Part shown: positions 8,158-13,783 of the stretch, piece by piece
How positions within the stretch are numbered: the stretch's first letter is position 1
Layout: every line of letters starts with the position of its first letter
NCBI GenBank assembly: GCA_015657535.1
Contig: JADHZB010000710.1
Location: 1-13,783, forward strand
Reading direction: 5' to 3'
DNA: 13,783 nt
Origin: Nephromyces sp. MM_2019
Lineage: Eukaryota; Apicomplexa; Aconoidasida; Nephromycida
Made by a program: the position numbers and the translations under genes
Notes under the pieces: model-generated
The model's input: only the letters and a program-made list of their open reading frames with translations
The model's database searches: none
Told to the model about the DNA's origin: nothing

Positions 8158-11100
8158 GTGATGATGCTCATCGTGTGGATAGTGATCGCTTGTGTGCTAC
8201 AACTTCCCTCCCCCGACCCCCCATCTCGCTGCTCACCCCACTTCAACCCAATCTCTATCCTCACACACGATTTTTTTCCCGATTCCTGCTGCTCCTCTCT
8301 CTCTAAGAGGAGCTCTTAATCCAGCACACACACACACATACACACACCTCTGCAACTACTCATTCAGCTCTTCCTCTGTAGCGTGTGCGCCTCAGCGAAT
8401 GAGCATGCTGAAGGATGAAGCTTGTGACGTGGTGCAACTGATAGTTGAGGCTTGTGAGTCGGTATCTTCAATGTGTGCGATGTCTGTAGATGAGACTCCA
8501 CGCATTGAAGTGATTGAGCTGCGAGCAGGAGAGGTGTGTTCGGTGGTTTCTTGGACTCCTAGCGCCAGCACTATACCCCCCTCTCAGTTTGAGAGTGTAA
8601 AGGCGGAGCAGGTTGTGTGTTGCACCGTTCCTTCCCGAAGACATCATCATCTTCGCTCCAGAAGCTACGATATGGAGCATAGTATGTACTTTTTCCCAAA
8701 CATCTTTAAGTATGTGATGTTAGAGTTGCTGAAGAACGGCATGAAGGCTACTTTGAGTGCTTATAAGGCTGGAAAGGCGAAGAAGAAACAATCTGAGGCG
8801 AAAATATCTCCTCGTGCGTTTTCTTCTGGTGTGTGTGTGGAATCTTCAGGCTTTTCTGCTACAAAGTCGCCTGAAGAGGTAAAGTATAGGAGAGCTAATG
8901 TGCTGAGCAGAAGGGGGGCGATTGCTGGCTTTCGCGATTCTCATGGAGAAGTAATGTATGATTTGGAAGAAAATGAGCTTCTGGGGGGTGGAGGGAGCGA
9001 TGAGTTTGGAATGGTGGGGGGTCGTGATTATGGAGAAGATTGCCATTTTCTGGATGATGAGGGGGTAAGGAGGGAGGAGGGGTTAGCGAGGGGCGAAGAA
9101 AGGGTAGAGGAGGACGTCTTGAAGCCAATCTATTGCGTTCTGCAGAAGGTGGAAAATGGAATCTGGATAAGGGTGGGTGGGGAGTGAGGGGGGTGGGGGG
9201 TTTTAGGTTGTGAAGAGATTTTCTATACTCATAGATGAGTATTGCTGGGCTGTGTGTAGGTTGTTTTTGTGTGTGTCAAACCTCGTGTGTGGGTGCATCT
9301 TTTTGTGTGTACGTCTCACTTCTTGAGTGAGCATCTTTTTGTTAAGTTCGTTGATCTTCTTGTGTGTGTGCCACACTGTAGTCACTCGTTCGTTGATCTT
9401 CTTGTGTGTGTGCCACACTGTAGTCACTCTGATGTAACATTGAAGAGCAGGAGGAACTCTACATAGTTGTGTCTGTCGCACCATCTTCAAAGAAAGCAGA
9501 GTATCGTATAAATCACTTGAACTATCGTATTTTCAGTGTATGTACACCTGTTTTACTCCATTTTTCAGCAGCTCTGCTCGCTGTGATCTGGTAAAACTTT
9601 TGAACACACACGCTTCGAGTGCGCGTACAGCTAGCCGATCGAAGCTCTACTTTTCAAGGTGGTTTAAATTATTTCTGTGTGTTAACTGTGCAGCTCTCAG
9701 ACTGTGGGAAGGGTATCTCTGTGGATGCCTTACGCCGGGCTTCTCAGTGTGGATATCCGGCGAAGAACGTGATGGATCCTCTCACGAAAGTGGCTGAAGC
9801 TTGCCTTGCTGGGAAACCACATGATTCTTGTAAGTGTGTGTGTTTGTATGCTACTGTATGTGTGTGGGTGTGGGTGGTTGTGAGTTGGTGTGCGTGTATG
9901 TACTTGATATTTTCTTACTTTGTGGCTGCGTGTACGTATTTGTGTAGTATACATACACAAATTTGGGCCTGTGCATGGTTCTGTGTGTTAGGTGCCCGGT
10001 GTGTGTGCTTGTTTTTCGCCTGTATGAGTGTCATATGTTGCTTCGCCTGTCAATTTTATTGTGTGCTTATACACACCTAACACACAACAACTATCCTGCT
10101 TGCATCAGCGGAGTATACTCTAATGAGTGGCTTTGGATTGGGTCTGCCTATGTGTAAGGCTTACTTGGGATACGTTGGAGGGCAGCTCTACTTTGACTCA
10201 AATCCCGGGTTAGTGTGTGTTTGCGAAAAAAAATTTGTTACTCTGTGTATGCATGCATGTTTGTAAGCGTGTGTGGGTATGTAGGTTCCGTGTGTGTGAG
10301 TATGTAGTTGGCGTGCGTATGTGGGAATGTAGGTGCCTTTTATATGCGCGCGTGGGCATGTAGGTTTCGTTTGTTATAAGTGTCTGGATATGTAGCTACC
10401 CACCCTGTGTGTGTGGAAAGGATGTGGTTACTCACCCTGTGTGTGGGGATTTTTAGCCACCCACCTTGTCTGTGTGTGTAGTTACCCACCCTGTGTGAGT
10501 GTGGCGATGGGTGGAGCTATGGCCGATAGGATATTTTATAGGAATAGTAGGTGTGTGTGTGAAGTATATATATTGTGCGTGTTTCTCTAGTATAACACTT
10601 GTCTAGCGTATGAAGAGCTGCTAACTGAGTATTCGCTGGCAGCCGACACACCTCCGTTGAGTGTACGTACACTCAACTTTTTGCTTCAATCGATAGCAAG
10701 CTCCGTCATTTTTCCGCATTTTGTGCCTTATTTTCTCGCTGCTCTAGTATCTGCGTGTGTGTGCGCTTTACATTAGAAAGCTGTATTGTGTGTTCAAGTG
10801 TCTAAACTTCCTTTTGAGTGTGTGTGACTATTGTGTGCAGAAAGGGTGCCAATGTTTACGTTTTCTTCCCATCTCTAGAAGGTTCTCTCTCGGAAACTTT
10901 GCCAATTATGGTAGGTTGAAAAGCTGCATCTGTAGCTTCTGGTCAAGAGGTGTACATACCCTCCGTTTAGGTTTATATCTATGTGTGTGACTATGCGTAA
11001 AATATTGCTGTGTGTCGCTATGGCTACACTACTGCTGTGTGTGTGTCGCTATGGCTACACTACTGCTGTGTGTGTGTCGCTATGGCTACACTACTGCTGT

Positions 11101-11533
11101 GTGTGTGTCGCTATGGTTACGCTACTGCTGTGTGTGTGTCGCTATGGTTACGCTACTGCTCTGTGTGTCATTATGCTTAAACTGCTACACTCTGCTTTTT
11201 TTTGCTCAGTAAACTACTGCTTGTGCACCATTGTTATAGTGCATGTACACCTACTTAACGCAGGATTTCTGTGTATGTGTGTGGTGTTGCCTTCTCAACC
11301 TTTAGTTACAAAGCTCTTCCCCCTCCTTCTGCTTGCAGAGATCGAAGCATAACCTCTCAATAAGGGATTTTCTCGGCGTTCAGTGCCCTGATGAATTGAA
11401 GGACGGCAGACTTGAAGATTCTCCTTGCGATTCTTCATCTGCGCAGGCGACGTGGCACACACACTTGGAGAGCTATTCAAAGCTTCCACCAGATCTATTG
11501 CAAAGCTTTGTACCCCCTCATTTTGGGCGCTAG
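4437..11533 (+). CDS. Mitochondrial BCKDK/PDK-family protein kinase, six-exon gene
   Basis: Spliced model: 4437-8157, 8382-9172, 9694-9829, 10109-10208, 10841-10910, 11339-11533. It totals 5013 nt (1670 residues plus TAG), and every junction keeps phase. The family phosphorylates and inactivates the E1 component of mitochondrial alpha-ketoacid dehydrogenase complexes. Visible landmarks: an Arg/Lys-rich, acid-free N-terminus (about residues 1-24) fitting a mitochondrial presequence; helical-domain pieces at about 268-345, 516-581 and 935-965; CDVVQLIVEA from about residue 1255; N box YVMLELLKNGMKAT (Glu1355, Asn1359); G1 box LSDCGKGI (Asp1507); G2 box SGFGLGLP (1556-1563). Usual members have about 400-450 residues; here the core is split by insertions of roughly 170, 355 and 285 residues, rich in Ser, His-Thr and acidic stretches. 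Details such as YxxxELLKN and the AYLGYVGG stretch look closer to BCKDK than to animal PDK, judged from memory. The donor of intron 1 is the weakest part of the model. Confidence 0.85.
5694..5813 (+). repeat. Coding 15-bp repeat (pentapeptide) in kinase insertion
   Basis: Eight consecutive degenerate 5-residue units can be read in frame: WEHTG, WEQWS, CAHTG, CVYTG, CTHTD, YADML, CADAG, YSCTI. Position 1 is aromatic or Cys, and HTG/YTG/HTD recurs at positions 3-5. The DNA units are 15 bp with CACACAGG-like cores. This lies in the first large insertion of the kinase, and a related THTDYA recurs near 5947-5966. Confidence 0.65.
8158..8381 (+). other. Kinase intron 1 (donor uncertain)
   Basis: The 224-bp candidate intron has donor GTGATG and acceptor CTGTAG, in phase 1. 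It contains a C/T-rich tract (8205-8310), a (CA)n run near 8324-8346 and a second pyrimidine stretch before the acceptor. An intron is required because conserved kinase sequence moves from frame 3 (exon 1) to frame 2 (exon 2) and exon 1 meets a stop at 8304. An acceptor at 8396 is possible but would need a donor of another phase. Confidence 0.6.
8382..9172 (+). CDS. Kinase exon 2: N box of the ATPase domain
   Basis: This exon encodes DEACDVVQLIVEACE (from residue 1252), matching the helix before the nucleotide site, and then the N box YVMLELLKNGMKAT, with Glu1355, Lys1358 and Asn1359 in the positions that bind Mg-ATP in GHKL enzymes. The residue four before Glu is Tyr, as I recall for BCKDK; animal PDKs have His there. 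The segment between about 1376 and 1490 is an insertion with Lys-rich, Gly-rich and strongly acidic parts. The exon ends in GIWIR, the beta strand leading into the G1 box, at AGG followed by the donor GTGGGT. Confidence 0.85.
9173..9693 (+). other. Kinase intron 2 (521 bp)
   Basis: Donor GTGGGT, acceptor CTGTGCAG, phase 0. It begins with a G-rich run (GGGGGGTGGGGGG-like, 9176-9201), contains a perfect 42-bp tandem duplication at 9346-9429, and has a one-mismatch copy of the palindrome (GTGTATGTACAC) at 9536-9547. The ORFs inside it are composition-driven. Confidence 0.8.
9346..9429 (+). repeat. Perfect 42-bp tandem duplication in intron 2
   Basis: Copies at 9346-9387 and 9388-9429 are identical and begin GTTCGTTGATCTTC. 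Each contains GTGTGTGTGCCACAC, a potential small hairpin. Identity over 84 bp implies a recent duplication. Confidence 0.95.
9694..9829 (+). CDS. Kinase exon 3: G1 box
   Basis: The exon starts in phase 0 after CTGTGCAG and reads LSDCGKGISVDALRRA, joining GIWIR of exon 2 to form the strand and G1 box of the GHKL fold. Asp1507, Gly1509 and Gly1511 keep the DxGxG pattern. Most family members read DRGGG, so the DCGKG form is a visible departure. The remainder (to KPHDS) forms the ATP-lid region. It ends in phase 1 at a consensus donor GTAAGT. Confidence 0.88.
9830..10108 (+). other. Kinase intron 3 (279 bp)
   Basis: Donor GTAAGT, acceptor TGCATCAG, phase 1. It is very TG-rich, with GTGTACGTATTTG and the near inverted TATACATACACAAA at about 9929-9961, which could pair locally. 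Confidence 0.85.
10109..10208 (+). CDS. Kinase exon 4: G2 box
   Basis: This 100-bp exon encodes EYTLMSGFGLGLPMCKAY and continues to SNPG. SGFGLGLP is the G2 box that holds the ATP phosphates in BCKDK/PDK, and AYLGYVGGQLYFDS matches the following helix and strand, close in my memory to the BCKDK form AYAEYLGGSL. Both splice phases (1 in, 2 out) agree with the neighbouring exons. It is too short to stand out as an ORF. Confidence 0.9.
10390..10510 (+). repeat. Degenerate CACCCTGTGTG minisatellite in intron 4
   Basis: Four copies of a CACCCTGTGTG or CACCTTGTCTG word, usually preceded by TAC or CAC, are spaced by about 25-40 bp between 10398 and 10500, with variable G-rich spacers. Confidence 0.6.
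10656..10677. promoter_or_regulatory. 22-bp perfect palindrome containing GTGTACGTACAC, copy 4
   Basis: The 12-bp core at 10661-10672 is extended on both sides (GTTGA on the left, TCAAC on the right) to a perfect 22-bp inverted repeat with no spacer. It is the most complete copy of the family and defines its extended consensus. It lies in intron 4, so either the role is not limited to promoters or it acts on something other than this gene. Confidence 0.45.
10841..10910 (+). CDS. Kinase exon 5: last strand of the ATPase domain
   Basis: This 70-bp exon completes a split Gly codon and reads KGANVYVFFPSLEG, corresponding to the GxGTDVYLxL strand that closes the BCKDK/PDK ATPase domain. It enters in phase 2 from exon 4 (GG plus A) and ends in phase 0 at ATG followed by the donor GTAGGT. 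The fit of motif, phase and signals makes this small exon convincing. Confidence 0.85.
10911..11338 (+). other. Kinase intron 5 (428 bp)
   Basis: Donor GTAGGT, acceptor CTTCTGCTTGCAG after a clear pyrimidine tract, phase 0. Its centre is a 31-bp tandem repeat (about 11005-11175). A two-mismatch relative of the palindrome (GTGCATGTACAC) lies at 11239-11250. Confidence 0.75.
11005..11175 (+). repeat. 31-bp tandem repeat in intron 5
   Basis: The word CGCTATGG recurs at 11016, 11047, 11078, 11109 and 11140, exactly 31 bp apart, followed by a decayed sixth unit. Units 1-3 read GGCTACACTACTG and units 4-5 GGTTACGCTACTG, so the array grew by at least two steps. Because 31 is not a multiple of three, the same peptide series appears in all frames, which explains the overlapping ORFs here. 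Confidence 0.95.
11339..11533 (+). CDS. Kinase exon 6: C-terminal tail and stop
   Basis: Starting in phase 0 after a strong acceptor, it gives 64 residues (RSKHNLSIRDFLGVQ at the start, PPHFGR at the end) and stops at TAG 11531-11533. The ATWHTHLES stretch is weakly reminiscent of the AW-H-Y segment in PDK tails, but the DW signature of animal PDKs is absent. The tail is the least conserved part of the family, so this exon is supported mainly by phase, splice signal and the closed frame. Confidence 0.65.
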   Translation, partial: RSKHNLSIRDFLGVQCPDELKDGRLEDSPCDSSSAQATWHTHLESYSKLPPDLLQSFVPPHFGR

Positions 11534-11882
11534 GAGTATAGCTGACTCTGCCTGTGTACCTCTGGTATTTAGCAGGAGCACGAAAAGTGTCCTATGCATC
11601 CTCGCGTGTGCAATTGTAACTTTGACTGGAGGCTTGTGTGTGGGTGGATAGGCATGCTTGAGGTGGCGTACATGTGTGAATTAGCATGTGTGCGTGCGTG
11701 CATGAAGATGCGTGTGTGCATGCGCATGTGTGTGTGCGTGTGTGGAGCAGCATACGTGTGCGAGGCAGCACCCGTTTGTGCATAGTCAAACAAGTGCATG
11801 TGTGTACGTGCTCAACCAAGCTCGTGTGTGTGCATATTCCAACAAGCATATATATTTGCACCACTGTGTATGTTTTTTTCAG
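11534..11882. other. TG-rich 3' flank of the kinase gene
   Basis: Probable 3' untranslated and intergenic DNA, rich in TGTG, GCATG and CGTG words (11625-11830). ORFs on both strands are His-Thr or Cys-Val repeats caused by composition. I found no clear AATAAA-type signal directly downstream of the stop. Confidence 0.5.
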
Positions 11883-12233
11883 TGCATCCAGTGAATGCGC
11901 CTCAATGAGTGTTTGTTCCTCTTATTCGTTAAGTAACCCAGTAATCTTGATACTGCTTCATGATGTATCCCCGCACTTAATGCTCTCCTTTGCGTGTGTG
12001 TGTGTGTGTGTGTATGTGGACTGTGCGTGCAATACCCCCCCCCTCGTTTGCAGGTATCACAAGCTTCTTTGGTGTGTAAGATTCCTAAGTCTTACTTAAC
12101 CCACTTTAAAGCATCACTCTCTCCCCCTTTTGCTCTTGCGTTTGGGTCTTGTAACACACTGGGAAGAAGAGGATGTTGTATTCGTTTCTATATGCGTGTG
12201 CGTGTTAGCACTCCTAATCTGCTTCTTGTTTAA
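11883..12233 (+). other. Two candidate exons downstream (11883-11940 and 12054-12233)
   Basis: TGTTTTTTTCAG at 11871-11882 is a strong acceptor-like signal. The frame after it stays open to a possible donor GTAATC at 11941. A second acceptor-like signal (C8 tract, then CTCGTTTGCAG) ends at 12053, and an open frame of 59 residues ends with TAA at 12231-12233. Splicing 11940 to 12054 keeps phase 0 (junction SLSNP-VSQASL). The translation matches nothing I recognise. It could be the end of a small gene, an alternative 3' part of the kinase transcript, or chance. Confidence 0.2.
11987..12013 (+). repeat. (GT)n microsatellite
   Basis: An uninterrupted TG tract of about ten units follows CTTTGC, in the putative 113-bp gap between the two candidate exons. 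Confidence 0.85.
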
Positions 12234-12450
12234 AGTCTTCACATTGTTTAGATGTAGAATAGTATTTAACTTATGAAATAACTTGAGCCCATTTTTGCTT
12301 GTCAAAGCTTTCGTGGTTTAAGTTTGGGTTGTGCATTGAAGGGGTGTACGTACACTCAAAGGGAGAGGTGATTTTGGTGTTTTGAGTCCCGTAATCTGCA
12401 GCGGAAGGATCTTTTTTTTGAGCTTGTTAGCAGCTGAGGGTGTGGTGGTT
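12234..12450. other. Non-coding stretch with palindrome copy 5
   Basis: No reading frame is supported. A perfect GTGTACGTACAC lies at 12344-12355, followed by TCAAA, which is one base from the extended consensus. Confidence 0.5.
12344..12355. promoter_or_regulatory. Palindrome GTGTACGTACAC, copy 5
   Basis: A perfect 12-bp core with the right flank TCAA conserved and the left flank GGG diverged. It lies in DNA between the kinase gene and the downstream candidate ORF. Confidence 0.35.
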
Positions 12451-12670
12451 GTAGGTTGACGTGGTGTTTGTGCGTAGGTCGATGTGGTGTTTGCATGTAT
12501 GCCGGCGGACGTGGTGTGTGCTTGTGTCCATATTGATAGATGTGGTGGTGTGTATTTGGGTAGACGTGATGTGCTTGTGTGTATGTCGGCGGACGTGGTG
12601 TGTGTGCGTGCGCATCCGTTGGTTTTTATCTGTGTGCGTGTGTGGGCAGGTGTGCTTGTGAGCGTGTATG
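12451..12670 (+). repeat. GACGTGGTG minisatellite, period about 23-30 bp
   Basis: GAC/GATGTGGTG-type words start at 12458, 12481, 12508, 12538, 12563 and 12592, spaced 23-30 bp apart with TG-rich filler. A longer word (GGCGGACGTGGTGTGTG) occurs at about 12503 and 12587. The minus strand is open as a His-Thr-Arg-rich ORF, which I take as an artefact. Confidence 0.7.
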
Positions 12671-12881
12671 CTAGCGTGTGTGCGGCGCAGAATAGCGCTG
12701 TAGAAGGAATCCATCATACTGTGTGTGCGCTTTTTCGCGGAGCCTGTGTGTTTTCGCATGAACGTATTGTATGTACACCTCAAGAACCCGGCAAAGCAAC
12801 CCTCTTCGAGCCTCATACCTTCGAGAATAACTTAGCAAAGACTTGTCACTAGCTGCAAATATTTTGAGGTTATTAGCAACG

Positions 12882-13202
12882 ATGAGAGCCTTTAAGCGAT
12901 GGGCTAGACTCACAATCACACACACACTTGCAGGTATATGCCCCGGCATTGCGCATGAAGAGCTTTCAAACGCTTTACTTCAGCGTGAAAGAATATCCCC
13001 TCGTTTTCACACACTCTTGACTGGAAACCTGACTTTACAACAGCACACACACAGTGCGAATCGGAGCTTTGAGTCTTTGATGAGTAGTTACACCAACATC
13101 AAACACACACACGGCAATGCAGAGCTTCCAGCCTTTGATGGGTACTTGCGCCGTGGGCACCACACGCACACGCTGCAGGCACAAGCTTCCCACCTTGGAT
13201 GA
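12882..13202 (+). CDS. Hypothetical ORF, possible exon of an unrecognised gene
   Basis: From ATG 12882 this frame reads 106 residues to TGA, beginning MRAFKRWARLTITHTLAG, which is basic and acid-free like a mitochondrial presequence. It continues with HEELSNALLQRERI and several (CA)n-encoded His-Thr pairs like those in the kinase exons. I recognise no family. The TTGCAG at 12929-12934 could be an acceptor, in which case the ATG is not the start. A second plus frame (13084-13245) ends LDDIACEKILKTLGVT and looks equally protein-like. Joining the two would need a GT-AG intron of only 37 bp (13142-13178), in correct phase but unusually short. Minus-strand frames overlap as well. Confidence 0.3.
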   Translation: MRAFKRWARLTITHTLAGICPGIAHEELSNALLQRERISPRFHTLLTGNLTLQQHTHSANRSFESLMSSYTNIKHTHGNAELPAFDGYLRRGHHTHTLQAQASHLG

Positions 13203-13297
13203 TATTGCATGTGAAAAGATTCTGAAAACCTTGGGAGTTACCTGAGTGATTTGACAGTGCCGCAATCAAGGTTGAGGCAGAAGCATTTGTGCGTGTA

Positions 13298-13309
13298 GTG
13301 TACGTACAC
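13298..13309. promoter_or_regulatory. Palindrome GTGTACGTACAC, copy 6
   Basis: A perfect 12-bp core without the TTGAG/CTCAA flanks (GTA on the left, CGG on the right), so only the core is conserved in this copy. Confidence 0.35.
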
Positions 13310-13707
13310 CGGGAAAAATCAGACAAACCGGTACAAAACGCTTAACACGCACACGAAGCAATGACTAGGGTTCTTGCTGTTACGCACACACGTTATTTCG
13401 TGGAAGTCAAGATGGGTGGAGCTAAAGGTGTAATCATACTACGAGAATTTTTTCACGCGCAGTTTGTGTGAAGCAAACGGGAAACGCAAATAGATCACAT
13501 AGCTTACATGCTCCTGGAGCACACAGTAAGCTACAGGCATCCTCAAGCACAACAGCGCAGACGCTAACCAACACACAAACAGCTATGAAATAATCTTCAA
13601 TACACTAAAAAGACATTGGGCCAATTCGCTCAACACCAATGCAAACACACTGCCTATAGTTAACGCATTCTGTCAGATGCAACTTCACGGTATCAAAGTC
13701 TTCATGC

Positions 13708-13783
13708 AACACCCCCACACACCCTCACACACCCTCACACACCCCTACACCCTCAAACACACCCACACCCCACACACCCCCCA
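13708..13783 (+). repeat. CA/C-rich minisatellite at the window edge
   Basis: Repeats of ACACACCCTCACACACC type run to the last base, with almost no G or T. It resembles the reverse complement of the G/T-rich DNA at the left end of the window. It is not a recognised telomere repeat. Confidence 0.8.

Larger units (their letters stand above)
10209..10840 (+). other. Kinase intron 4 (632 bp)
   Basis: Donor GTTAGT, acceptor TGTGTGCAG, phase 2. From about 10250 to 10380 it carries GTATGTAGGT-type repeats, from about 10390 to 10510 repeats of a (T)ACCCACCCTGTGTGTG word, and a perfect 22-bp palindrome at 10656-10677. Confidence 0.85.
13203..13783. other. Downstream DNA with CA-rich plus strand
   Basis: No convincing gene. 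It contains palindrome copy 6 (13298-13309), an imperfect hairpin (13501-13532) and a CA/C-rich tract at the right edge. Simple repeats here are CA on the plus strand, opposite to the intergenic DNA at the left of the window, so this may be flank or intron of a minus-strand gene beyond the edge. Confidence 0.45.

Noticed and set aside
8158..8381. A programmed frameshift joining exon 1 to exon 2 instead of an intron
   Set aside because: The gap holds pyrimidine tracts and a proper TAG acceptor, the intervening translation is low complexity, and four more introns exist in the gene; splicing is simpler.
11005..11175. CRISPR-like regular spacing of 31-bp units
   Set aside because: The units are directly adjacent with no unique spacers, and the host appears eukaryotic; it is a minisatellite in an intron.
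12427..12816. 129-codon minus-strand ORF rich in His, Thr and Arg
   Set aside because: It tracks the GACGTGGTG/TG minisatellite, and its repeats are degenerate at DNA period rather than at a codon multiple.
13708..13783. Possible telomere at the right edge
   Set aside because: The ACACCCTCACAC-type repeats are irregular and do not match the TTTAGGG type known from coccidia; the edge is simply where the window ends.

Overview
The window looks like nuclear DNA of an intron-containing protist, most likely a coccidian-like apicomplexan. The reasons are one spliced gene with short introns, a metabolic enzyme swollen by long low-complexity insertions, and non-coding DNA packed with (TG)n microsatellites and minisatellites. 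The genus cannot be read from the sequence, and no rRNA, tRNA, transposase or reverse transcriptase was seen.

Layout. Bases 1-4436 are TG-rich, repeat-laden DNA with no convincing gene. They hold one G-poor block (about 517-716) that is open on both strands, several (TG)n tracts, a 108-bp composite repeat, and an 81/82-bp tandem repeat carrying a 12-bp palindrome. A pyrimidine-rich leader (about 4180-4436) precedes the main gene. Bases 4437-11533 carry one plus-strand gene that I reconstruct as six exons. All splice phases match and the model gives 5013 nt (1670 residues plus stop). The protein is a mitochondrial protein kinase of the branched-chain alpha-ketoacid dehydrogenase kinase / pyruvate dehydrogenase kinase (BCKDK/PDK) family: a presequence-like N-terminus, a split helical domain, then a GHKL ATPase domain with N, G1 and G2 boxes, each on a different exon. 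Each of the larger introns carries its own tandem repeat or TG-rich filler. Bases 11534-13783 are downstream DNA with a few weakly supported candidate exons (11883-11940, 12054-12233, 12882-13202) and further repeats.

Biology. In apicomplexans the conventional pyruvate dehydrogenase sits in the apicoplast, while the mitochondrial BCKDH complex performs pyruvate-to-acetyl-CoA conversion. A BCKDK/PDK-type kinase would be the natural regulator of that complex; this is inference from family knowledge.

The most unusual non-genic signal is the palindrome GTGTACGTACAC, present in six perfect copies and several near copies, all perfect copies outside exons. The second is a strand polarity of simple repeats: TG on the plus strand in intergenic DNA and introns, CA in exons, with a switch to CA after about 12.9 kb that may mark a change of transcription unit.
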